Assembly (NCBI GenBank): GCA_963744115.1
Contig: CAVUSI010000003.1
Span: 1,302,001-1,366,000, forward strand
From: Chersky-267 sp963744115
Lineage (GTDB): Bacteria; Chloroflexota; Limnocylindria; Limnocylindrales; CSP1-4
Direction of reading: 5' to 3'
Length of the DNA stretch: 64,000 nucleotides
The notes below the pieces were generated by a model. That model ran no database searches and had not been told where the DNA came from. It worked only from the letters and a program-made list of their open reading frames with translations. Within the stretch, counting starts at the first letter, position 1; each line of letters opens with the position of its first letter. The translations under genes were made by a program, and so were the position numbers. Shown one piece after another: positions 1-6,592 of this stretch.

Positions 1-245
1 TCGGGGTGCAACCCGTTACCGAGACCGATCGAGGCGATCAGCGTCGCCGAGTCGGCCCGGACCGGCAACTGGTCGACCCGGCGATTCCAGATGTTCGAAG
101 CCGGGAAGATCGGACAGCCCGGGGCTCCCGGGAGTGACTTGGCGAGGGCTCCCTCGACCGTGCCGCCGAGGATCGCGACGACGGCAAGGCACAGCGCGAC
201 CTTGACCTTCAGGGCGCCGCGCTGGCGGCCGTCGTGGACGCGCAT
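1..245 (-). CDS. secreted protein, N-terminal part only (runs off the window)
   Basis: The first 81 codons of a minus-strand gene; the rest lies before base 1. The ATG at 243-245 opens a typical secretory N-terminus: basic residues (MRVHDGRQRG), then a hydrophobic stretch (VALCLAVVAILGG) ending in a plausible signal-peptidase site near ALAKS. After it comes a mature start with CPIFPASNIWNRRVDQLPV and then IGLGNGLHPD. I know this NIWN...VDxLPV arrangement from uncharacterised secreted proteins of actinobacteria and Chloroflexota and cannot assign an activity. A -10 element sits 6 bases upstream of the ATG, so the mRNA is probably leaderless and separate from the operon that ends at 323. Confidence 0.7.
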   Translation of the reverse strand, partial: MRVHDGRQRGALKVKVALCLAVVAILGGTVEGALAKSLPGAPGCPIFPASNIWNRRVDQLPVRADSATLIASIGLGNGLHP

Positions 246-251
246 GTCCCG

Positions 252-257
252 ATGCTA
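252..257 (-). promoter_or_regulatory. -10 element of a probable leaderless promoter
   Basis: On the minus strand TAGCAT is followed by exactly 6 bases and then the ATG at 245, which would put transcription start on the start codon. No convincing -35 hexamer is visible. The same TAnnnT plus 6-7 bases geometry recurs before the genes at 7835, 26214 and 28163. Confidence 0.45.
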
Positions 258-322
258 GCGTCGGTCGCCTCGCCTCGCCCGCATCCGATGGTCCCGGTCG
301 GTGCGAGCCGCCACCGGACCCG

Positions 323-1342
323 TCAGAACGCCTTGCGGTACGCCGCTGCTCGTTTGTCGACGCGGAACCCGACCTGCTCGTACAGACCCAGCGCCCCGGT
401 CGGGTTCTCCGCGTCCACGCCGAGCGAGGCCGCCTCCATGCCTCGAGCGCGGAGCGCGTGGAGGGCGGCGACGATGAGCGCGCGCGCCACGCCACGGCGT
501 CGCCAGGGCCGGCGGACGCTGACTCGCTCGAGCCAGCCGCGCTCGATGCCCTGGACCGCGTTCTCGGTCGGGAAGATGATCGGCAGGACCGAACCCGCCA
601 CCTCGTCCCCGTCCCACGCCACCTGCCACAGGGACAGGTCGTTGTCGGGGTCGCCGAGCGTCCGGCGGACGTCGGCCTCGGTCATCTCGTGGGCGCCCCA
701 GTGGTCCTGGAACGCCTCGGAATCGGCGGCCAGCACCCGTCGCGCGAGGTCGTCGGTGATCGGCCGGAGCTCGAGGCCTTCGGGCAGGGCGACGGTCGGC
801 AGGTCGTCGAGATCCGGACGGAGCATCTCGAAGAACCAGCGGACGGGTTCGTAGCCGTCGTTGACGAGGAGGGCGACGGCCCCGGCGGCGGTCTCGACGG
901 TCCATGAGCCGAGGGACGCCGGCCGCAGGTCACCGGCCTCGGTCTGCGCCGCGGCCCGGAGTCGCTGCCGATCCTGGCCCCAGCGAAGGAGCGCTCGCCC
1001 GATCCCTCGCCTCCGCCAGTCCGGATGGACCCAGCCGAAGGTCTCGAACATCCGGCTGCCGTCGCGGACCGAGAAGGTCGCGTGGGACGCCGCGACCACC
1101 CTGCCGTCGACCTCGGCGAGCAGCATGTCGCGGGACGGTTCGAAGTCGTTCAGATTGGCCAGCCAGTTGCGGGCGGCATCGAGCCCGTAGATCTCGTACG
1201 ACTCGTCCGCCACCTCGGCGGCGTTCATGACCTCGATGAGCGCGGGCAGGTCGACCTCGCCGCGGTACGGACGGAACGACAACCCGACGATCGACGGGGC
1301 GTCCGCGATCGCGACGAGCGGCGTCCGCGCGTCCCCGGTCAC
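323..1342 (-). CDS. tandem-GNAT acetyltransferase (last gene of the exporter operon)
   Basis: A 339-aa protein with two GNAT acetyl-CoA-dependent N-acyltransferase domains. Each keeps the acetyl-CoA-binding (R/Q)xxGxG/A loop: RRRGIGRALL at about 111-120 and RRRGVARALI at about 281-290. The second domain ends with the usual NPTGALGLYEQVGF strand-helix. The acceptor substrate cannot be read from the sequence. The GTG start overlaps the rsgA stop by 4 bases (GTGA), implying translational coupling; an upstream ORF extension in the same frame lies inside rsgA and is ignored. It resembles the protein at 2436-3530, so the operon carries two diverged tandem-GNAT paralogs. The nearest architectural relatives known to me are MshD-like and other double-GNAT proteins, but a mycothiol role is not implied. 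Confidence 0.85.
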   Translation of the reverse strand: MTGDARTPLVAIADAPSIVGLSFRPYRGEVDLPALIEVMNAAEVADESYEIYGLDAARNWLANLNDFEPSRDMLLAEVDGRVVAASHATFSVRDGSRMFETFGWVHPDWRRRGIGRALLRWGQDRQRLRAAAQTEAGDLRPASLGSWTVETAAGAVALLVNDGYEPVRWFFEMLRPDLDDLPTVALPEGLELRPITDDLARRVLAADSEAFQDHWGAHEMTEADVRRTLGDPDNDLSLWQVAWDGDEVAGSVLPIIFPTENAVQGIERGWLERVSVRRPWRRRGVARALIVAALHALRARGMEAASLGVDAENPTGALGLYEQVGFRVDKRAAAYRKAF

Positions 1343-2439
1343 CGATCGTCTCCGTACTTCATCTTCATGTGTCGGCTCACCGCTGTGTGCATCATCCGGT
1401 ACTGGCGCCGTCGCTCGGCTCGCGCCCGTGGGTCGTTCTGGCCCTCGGCCCGCGCGACCTCGCGGTCGAGCTTCCGCCGATTGGCCAGCCGGGCCGGATC
1501 GAGCGAGCCGGCGGCGATCGCCCCCCGGACGGCGCAACCCGGTTCGCGGTCGTGCCGGCAGTCGTGGAAGCGACATCCGGCCGCGAGCTCGTCGATGTCC
1601 GAGAACGCGGCGTCGATGCCCCCGTCGTCGTCGGCCAGGCCGAGCTCGCGCATCCCCGGCGTGTCGAGGATGAGCCCGCGCCCGGGGACGTGCACGAGGT
1701 GGCGTCTCGTCGTGGTGTGACGGCCGCGGTCGTCGTCCTCGCGGATGACGCCGGTCCCCTCGACCTCGGCGCCGGCGAGCGCATTGAGCAGGGTCGACTT
1801 GCCCACCCCGGACGAACCGATGAGCGCGGCGGTCCGGCCGTCGCCGAACCGGGCAGCGAGCTCGGCGAGCCCGGTCCCGGTCGTCGCGCTGACCGCATGG
1901 ACGGGCGCTCCACCCGCGATCGGGGTCACGCTCGCGACCGCGGACTCCACATCCGACGCGAGGTCCGCCTTGTTCAGGACGAGGAGCGGCTGGGCGCCTG
2001 AGCTCCAGGCGACGGCCAGGTAGCGCTCGAGTCGTCGTGGGTTCAGGTCGGCGTTCAACGAGGTCACGATGAGGAGCAGGTCGACATTCGCGGCGAGGAC
2101 CTGGTCGGGCGAGCTCCGGTCAGTCGGCGCCCGGCGGATGACGGCGGTCCGGCGCGGGACGAGGCCCTGGATCAGGCGATGGCCGGGGTCGCCCGTCGGC
2201 TGGAGGGCGACCCAGTCCCCGACGACCGGGAACCCAGGCTGACCTTCGAGCTCCGCATCGAACCGGAACCGACCGGACACGGTCGCGCGCGAGTCCCCGT
2301 CGGCGGTCGCGACGAGATACGATCCGCGATCCTCGACCAGGACCCGGCCGGGTTCGTGCCCGGTCAGGGCTCGTGGGGCGAACTCGGTCGCGTGAGCGTC
2401 GTCCCAGCCCCAGTCGGTGAGCGTGGGTCCGGTGCTCAT
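1339..2439 (-). CDS. rsgA: small ribosomal subunit biogenesis GTPase RsgA
   Basis: A 366-aa circularly permuted GTPase that acts late in 30S subunit maturation. Order seen: OB-fold-like N-terminal region to about 115; G4 NKAD at 156-159; G5 SAT near 184; G1 P-loop GSSGVGKST near 208-216; G2 threonines TTTRR near 242; G3 DTPG at 259-262; then a zinc-binding knuckle with C289, C294, H296 and C302. This order and length are diagnostic for RsgA/YjeQ. Its ATG overlaps the preceding tandem-GNAT stop by 4 bases (ATGA) and its own stop overlaps the next gene by 4, so three proteins are translated in a coupled chain. A ribosome-assembly GTPase between acetyltransferases and an exporter is unusual and hints at a ribosome-stress theme. 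Confidence 0.95.
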   Translation of the reverse strand: MSTGPTLTDWGWDDAHATEFAPRALTGHEPGRVLVEDRGSYLVATADGDSRATVSGRFRFDAELEGQPGFPVVGDWVALQPTGDPGHRLIQGLVPRRTAVIRRAPTDRSSPDQVLAANVDLLLIVTSLNADLNPRRLERYLAVAWSSGAQPLLVLNKADLASDVESAVASVTPIAGGAPVHAVSATTGTGLAELAARFGDGRTAALIGSSGVGKSTLLNALAGAEVEGTGVIREDDDRGRHTTTRRHLVHVPGRGLILDTPGMRELGLADDDGGIDAAFSDIDELAAGCRFHDCRHDREPGCAVRGAIAAGSLDPARLANRRKLDREVARAEGQNDPRARAERRRQYRMMHTAVSRHMKMKYGDDR

Positions 2440-3530
2440 CGGTCCACCTCGGCCGTCGCGGTCCGGTCGGCGGCCGGGGAAGCACCGCTGACCGGGCGGT
2501 GGTACTCGAACGACTCGGAGACGATCCGGAAACCGAGGCTCTCGTAGAGGTCGAGCGCCCGCCGGACGTTGCCCGTGTCCACCCCGAGGGCCGCTCGCGT
2601 CGCACCCGCGTCGCGCACCGTGCGCAGGCTCTCGGCGAGCAGCGCCCGGGCGAGGCCCCGACGTCGGAACCGCGGCTGGACCGAGATCGCCTCCGTCCAG
2701 CCGATCACCGTCCTGTCGTCGCGGGCCGGCTCGAGGAAGTTGAGGATCTGGCCGGCGATCTCGTCGCCATGGAATGCGACTCGCCAGAGGTCCGGGCGGA
2801 AGAGCGGATCCCCCAGGAACGCCTCGAGGCTGCTCTCGGACCCGTCGCTCACGCTGTCGCCCCAATGATCGGCGAAGGCGGCGATATCGGCGTCGAAGAC
2901 GCGCCGATGCATCGCGCGATCGGCTGGATCGATCTGGCGCAACTCGAACCCGTCCGGCAGCGGCAGGTCGGGGATCGCCTCGAGGTCGGGACGGACCAGC
3001 GTCGCACCCCGCCGGACGACGGCGAAGCCGGCGCGCTCGAGCAGCCCGCGCGAGGCGTGGTCGCGGCCGAGGGCGTAGACCACGAAGAAGGTCGGAACGT
3101 CGCCGGAACCGGTCGGATGCGCAGCCGCCAGTGCCTCGAGATGCGGCAGCTGCCAGTCGAGCAGCGCCGCCTCGACGCCTCGCCCCGCGACCGCCGGATC
3201 GATGAAGATGCGGCCCTCGTACGTGCGCTCGCCCGAGTTCCGGTCCACCCAGAAGGTCCGACCGTAGGCGACCTCGCGCACGTCGAGCTCGACCACGGCA
3301 CAGTCGTGCGGCAGGTCACAGTTCGAGAGGTGCCCATAGTCGTTGTCGATCCGGGCGACGGTCACCCGGTCCGGGTCGCCGTTGGCGGCGCGGGCCGCGT
3401 TCGCGATCCGGACCAGCGCCGGGTGGTCCTCCGACCCGCGATAGGGCCGGAGGACCGGGCGGTCCGCGGTGGAGCGGGCCGGAACGGGCGCCGACCCGAA
3501 CGTCCGCGATCGATCGTCCATCGTGGTCAT
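2436..3530 (-). CDS. tandem-GNAT acetyltransferase
   Basis: A 364-aa protein with two GNAT-fold halves. The N-terminal half (about 25-175) has a weakened acetyl-CoA loop (AVAGRGVEAALL), while the C-terminal half (about 195-345) keeps a good one, RFRRRGLARALL at about 287-298, followed by NVRRALDLYESLGF. Probably only the second half is catalytic. The ATG start lies 4 bases after the permease stop, and the stop overlaps rsgA by 4 bases, placing it in the exporter operon. Substrate unknown. GNAT enzymes beside exporters often modify an exported or toxic small molecule, but nothing here proves that. Confidence 0.85.
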   Translation of the reverse strand: MTTMDDRSRTFGSAPVPARSTADRPVLRPYRGSEDHPALVRIANAARAANGDPDRVTVARIDNDYGHLSNCDLPHDCAVVELDVREVAYGRTFWVDRNSGERTYEGRIFIDPAVAGRGVEAALLDWQLPHLEALAAAHPTGSGDVPTFFVVYALGRDHASRGLLERAGFAVVRRGATLVRPDLEAIPDLPLPDGFELRQIDPADRAMHRRVFDADIAAFADHWGDSVSDGSESSLEAFLGDPLFRPDLWRVAFHGDEIAGQILNFLEPARDDRTVIGWTEAISVQPRFRRRGLARALLAESLRTVRDAGATRAALGVDTGNVRRALDLYESLGFRIVSESFEYHRPVSGASPAADRTATAEVDR

Positions 3531-3534
3531 CGGA

Positions 3535-4338
3535 TCAGCCCACCCGCTTCAGCTTGCCGGTCCGCTTGGCGTAGCGCTCGGCCCGCCCGAACGCCCAGAT
3601 CCCGAGCGGGATGAACGTGACGGCCATGATCAGGAGCGGCCAGATGTCGCCCCACAGCGCGGTCACGGGGGTGCCCTCGATGAGGCCCTGGCGGACCCCG
3701 TCCAGGACGTACGTCGCGGGCGACAGGCGGGACAGCGCCTGCATCCACGGCGGCAGGATGTCGACCGAGTAGTAGACGCCGCTGACGAGCAGGAGGCACG
3801 ACTGGAGGACGAAGCACATCTGCGCGCCGCGCTCGACATACAGGAGCGGAAGGATCGCCGCCATCATCCCGATCCCGACGAAGCTGAACGAGCCGAGGGC
3901 CATGAACGTGACCGCCGTCGCCGGGTTCGCCTGCGACAGGTGGAGCTGGGGGAAGAACAGGACGAGCACGACGAGGATCGCCGCTGTATGGACCAGCCCA
4001 TAGACGATGGCATACGAGCACGACCCGAGCAGCTGGGTCCAGCGCCGGACGGGAGCCATGAACGTGTATTCGAGGGTGCCTTCCCAGCGCTCGACGGCGA
4101 TCGTCTCGGCGATCCAGCTGAACACCACCGACAGGTAGTTCCAGAAGATCGCCCCGATCATCAGCGACAGGAGCAGCGTGGGGCTGCCCTGCTCGACGCC
4201 GATGAGCGAGATCGACAGGGCGCCGGCGACCGAGTAGACGAGGAACGCCAGCTCCCAGCCCCAGTAGCGGCGGGTCAGGAAGAAGTTGCGTTCGACGAAG
4301 GCGTAGCTCGCCCTCAGCTCGCGGGTCATCGTGGTCAA
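3535..4338 (-). CDS. ABC-2 type transporter permease
   Basis: A 267-aa integral membrane protein with about six hydrophobic segments (for example around LAFLVYSVAGALSISLIG, AAILVVLVLFF and LLIMAVTFIPLGIWAF). It also has the ABC-2 loop AVERWEGTLEYTFMAPV, which fits drug-exporter permeases of the DrrB/YadH kind. It should pair with the ATPase at 4647-5567. The TTG start at 4336-4338 has a GGAG Shine-Dalgarno 8 bases upstream; the next in-frame start (ATG at 4327-4329) would be 17 bases from it. The direction of transport (export) is inferred from the family, and the substrate is unknown. Confidence 0.85.
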   Translation of the reverse strand: MTTMTRELRASYAFVERNFFLTRRYWGWELAFLVYSVAGALSISLIGVEQGSPTLLLSLMIGAIFWNYLSVVFSWIAETIAVERWEGTLEYTFMAPVRRWTQLLGSCSYAIVYGLVHTAAILVVLVLFFPQLHLSQANPATAVTFMALGSFSFVGIGMMAAILPLLYVERGAQMCFVLQSCLLLVSGVYYSVDILPPWMQALSRLSPATYVLDGVRQGLIEGTPVTALWGDIWPLLIMAVTFIPLGIWAFGRAERYAKRTGKLKRVG

Positions 4339-4375
4339 CGGAGTGTCTCCAGGTGGCCTCGACGGGCCGGATCCC

Positions 4376-4570
4376 TCAGCGGGACCCGGCCACGTCGAGC
4401 GAACGATCGGCGGCGAGCCGAGCGCCGATGCGGATCATCGAGCGCCCGACCAGCTGCCGGATGGGGCGGCGCGGAGGCCGGTCGAGGAGCCGAGGAACCT
4501 CGGCTTCGGCCGCCCAGCGGACCGCTCGCTCCGCGTGGATCACGCGGGCGAAGGTCGGATCTAGGACCAT
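4376..4570 (-). CDS. small hypothetical protein between exporter ATPase and permease
   Basis: A 64-aa ORF starting with MVLDPTFARVIHAERAVRW, rich in arginine and alanine, with no membrane segment or recognised domain. Support comes from position and translation signals: it fills the gap between ATPase and permease, in the same direction, and its ATG follows a strong GGAAGGA Shine-Dalgarno. It may be a short accessory protein of the exporter. It could still be a chance ORF in GC-rich DNA. Confidence 0.5.
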   Translation of the reverse strand: MVLDPTFARVIHAERAVRWAAEAEVPRLLDRPPRRPIRQLVGRSMIRIGARLAADRSLDVAGSR

Positions 4571-4646
4571 CTGATTCCTTCCAGTCGGGGTCGTGTGGGG
4601 TCGGTGGGAGTGAGGGAGGGGCCGTGAGGCCCCGCCGGTGTGTGCG

Positions 4647-5567
4647 CTAGTCCTCGTCATCGCCGTCCTCCTCTGCTTCAAGGTCGTCGTCCAGCGAGCG
4701 ACCGGTCCAGGTCATGAAGGCCGCCTCGAGGGTGGCCGGTTGATCGTGTCGTTCGGCGACGAGCCGCTTGAGTCCATCGGGTGTCGACGCTGCGACGACG
4801 CGCCCGTCGTTGAGGATCGAGATCCGATCGCACAGGCGCTCGGCCTCGGCCAGGTCGTGGGTCGTCAGGACGATCGTCGCGTCGTGCGTCGTCCGGAGCT
4901 CCTCGATGAACCCCTGGACCTCCAGCTTCGAGCGGGGGTCGAGTCCGGTCGTGGGCTCGTCCAGCAGGAGGAGCGACGGAGAGGTCAGCAGCGCTCGCGC
5001 GATGGCGACCTTCTGCTGCATCCCACGGCTCATCTGCTCGATCGGCCGTCCGACACGCTTCTCCCCGATCCCGAGCCGGGCCAGGATCGCCATCGCCTCG
5101 CGCTTGCCGGTCCCGGCGTCGAGGCCGTACAGGCGGGCGGCGAAGCTGAGGTTCTCCAGCGGGCTGAGCTTCTTGAAGAAAGCGGCGTCGACGCTGACCC
5201 GGTTGATCAGTCGCTTGACCGCCATCTCGTCGCGCTCGAGATCGAGACCGAAGATCTCGACCCGACCCTCGTCGAGGGTGAGGAGCCCGCAGATCAGCCG
5301 GATCAGGGTCGACTTGCCCGACCCGTTGGCGCCGAGGATCCCGTGGATCTCGCCGCGCTCGAGCCGGAGCGACACGTCGTCGACGGCGCTGACCGGCGGG
5401 CGTCCGCGACCCAAGGTGAACCGCTTCGTGACGTGGTCCACGAGCAAGGCCGGCACGCCCGTCCGGGCATCGTCGATGGGCCGGTCCATCGTCGAGGTGG
5501 ATGGTCGCTCGGACGACACGACGGCCGGTCGGCGGGTATTCGGTTGTGGCGTCGTGGTGGTGGTCAC
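4647..5567 (-). CDS. ABC-2 type exporter ATP-binding protein
   Basis: A 306-aa ATPase subunit that should drive the permease at 3535-4338. Walker A GANGSGKST lies at about 79-87, the signature MSRGMQQK at about 179-186 (a divergent LSGGQ), Walker B LLLLDEP at about 198-204 and the H-loop histidine near 237. An acidic tail (EAEEDGDDED) closes the protein. I chose the GTG at 5565-5567 because AGGAG lies 6 bases before it; the in-frame ORF reaches back to 5687 but that extension has no homology character. No TA dinucleotide occurs in the 136 bases between this start and the terminator at 5705-5738, so no local promoter is visible. Expression should depend on readthrough from the promoter at 5915-5944. 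Confidence 0.9.
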   Translation of the reverse strand: MTTTTTPQPNTRRPAVVSSERPSTSTMDRPIDDARTGVPALLVDHVTKRFTLGRGRPPVSAVDDVSLRLERGEIHGILGANGSGKSTLIRLICGLLTLDEGRVEIFGLDLERDEMAVKRLINRVSVDAAFFKKLSPLENLSFAARLYGLDAGTGKREAMAILARLGIGEKRVGRPIEQMSRGMQQKVAIARALLTSPSLLLLDEPTTGLDPRSKLEVQGFIEELRTTHDATIVLTTHDLAEAERLCDRISILNDGRVVAASTPDGLKRLVAERHDQPATLEAAFMTWTGRSLDDDLEAEEDGDDED

Positions 5568-5704
5568 GGTGGACTCCTGGACGGATGGACTGGAGGGTGG
5601 AACGACCTGCTGGGAGGCCCGGGAATCGACAGAGCCGCGGGCCGGCTGCGACACGTTCGTCGCGGGACCTCGCGGCTCCTGGGTCACGCCCTCGGACGGG
5701 CATG

Positions 5705-5738
5705 AAAAAAGCCGTGGGGCCCGATCCGGCCCACGGCT
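5705..5738 (-). terminator. intrinsic terminator in the leader of the exporter operon
   Basis: On the minus strand an 8-bp perfect stem (GCCGTGGG / CCCACGGC, with an added A-T pair) and an 11-base loop are followed directly by six T. This is the only hairpin-plus-T-run I found in the window. It lies after the 27-codon ORF and 136 bases before the exporter ATPase start. A smaller hairpin, CCACG-AGC-CGTGG (5731-5743), uses the same arm and cannot form together with the terminator. Confidence 0.85.
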
Positions 5739-5769
5739 CGTGGTTCTCGTCGATGGCGGCTCAGCCGCC
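5731..5769 (-). promoter_or_regulatory. possible antiterminator and stop-codon-proximal hairpins
   Basis: Two hairpins lie between the leader ORF stop and the terminator. GGCGGC-TGA-GCCGCC (5755-5769) begins 5 bases after the leader ORF stop codon. CCACG-AGC-CGTGG (5731-5743) sequesters most of the 5' arm of the terminator stem. A ribosome held on the leader ORF would cover the first and could change which of the others forms. Structure is by eye only. Confidence 0.4.
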
Positions 5770-5774
5770 TCAGG

Positions 5775-5858
5775 TCACCTCGAGATGGGCGCGGATCTCC
5801 CGCGAACGCCTGCCCCAACGGGCGGCGTGACGCGTCGGATGAAGAGGTCGTTCCACAT
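5775..5858 (-). CDS. 27-codon leader peptide ORF upstream of the attenuator
   Basis: A 27-aa ORF beginning MWNDLFIRRVTPPVGAG, preceded by a strong GGAAGGAG Shine-Dalgarno about 9 bases from the ATG and ending in TGA just before the hairpins and the intrinsic terminator. Promoter, strong ribosome site, short ORF and terminator are in the order expected for ribosome-mediated attenuation, as known for leader-peptide control of resistance genes (for example bmrB before bmrCD in Bacillus). The PP and RR pairs could be slow sites. It has no similarity to a known protein that I recognise; a function as a free peptide is possible. Confidence 0.55.
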   Translation of the reverse strand: MWNDLFIRRVTPPVGAGVRGRSAPISR

Positions 5859-5914
5859 GCTGGTCGACTCCTTCCCATCGGTCGATGACGAGGCGCTCGG
5901 CGAGCGCGGGTCGG

Positions 5915-5944
5915 ATGGTACGCCCGGAAGTTTCCGGATGTCAA
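5915..5944 (-). promoter_or_regulatory. sigma70-type promoter of the exporter operon with an internal palindrome
   Basis: Minus strand: -35 TTGACA (5939-5944), 18-base spacer, -10 TACCAT (5915-5920). The spacer holds the inverted repeat CCGGAA-n2-TTCCGG (5924-5937), positioned where a repressor would block polymerase. The predicted start is about 50 bases before the leader ORF. Confidence 0.7.
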
Positions 5945-5992
5945 CCCGTGATACTCCCGGGCGGGTGGAGACTCGCGAGGGGCGACGCCGGC

Positions 5993-6592
5993 TCAGCCGA
6001 GCTCCTTCCGAACCACCACCCGGGGCCGTCCGCCGGTCCTGGACGTCGTCGGCGCCACGATCTCGAAGCCGGCCGCAAGGAAGGTCTGAAGGGTTCCGGT
6101 ATAGGCGTACGCATCGGTCATCCGGGCCTCGCCGGGATCGGCCGGATACGCCTCCGCGGCCGGCGCGCCATGGCTCGCGGCGAACGAGACGGCGCCGTCG
6201 AGCAGGCGACTCGTCAGCCCCCGGCCGCGCTCGGTCTTCGCCACGACGAAGCAGACGATCGACCACACGGGTCGGTCGTCGAGCCGGGGGATCGTCCGGG
6301 AATGTTCGAGCCGCTGGAAGTCGGTCCGTGGTCCGATCGAGCACCAGCCGACGACCCGGTCGTCCTCCCGGGCGACCACGCCGGGAGGAAGGTCGCCCGC
6401 CGCCAGCGCCTCGAGCTCGGAGCGCCTGACCGCCGTCGACTTGGTCGCCGACACGGTGCTCCGGTCTCGCCAGTACATGCACCAGCACCAGCGTGGATCA
6501 CCGCCCTCGTTGAACAGGGCCGCCAGACCGGGCCAGTCGGCGTGGGTCAGCGGGACGACCGTGAGGGTGGGCGACGTCGGGTCCTGGCTCAC
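5993..6592 (-). CDS. GNAT family N-acetyltransferase
   Basis: A 199-aa single-domain GNAT protein. It shows the subgroup signature WCWCMYWRD near residue 35, then VGWCSIGPR, SRTIPRLDD, PVWSIVCFVV and the acetyl-CoA loop RGRGLTSRLL. The protein at 17306-17932 is a clear paralog with the same signatures (GCWCQSW, SRTIPRVDD, PVWSIGCFVV). The substrate is not known for this subgroup. The start is GTG at 6590-6592, and its first bases overlap the stop of the frame read for the upstream gene (GTGA). It ends 49 bases downstream of the exporter promoter region and reads away from the window's left end in the same direction. Confidence 0.85.
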   Translation of the reverse strand: MSQDPTSPTLTVVPLTHADWPGLAALFNEGGDPRWCWCMYWRDRSTVSATKSTAVRRSELEALAAGDLPPGVVAREDDRVVGWCSIGPRTDFQRLEHSRTIPRLDDRPVWSIVCFVVAKTERGRGLTSRLLDGAVSFAASHGAPAAEAYPADPGEARMTDAYAYTGTLQTFLAAGFEIVAPTTSRTGGRPRVVVRKELG

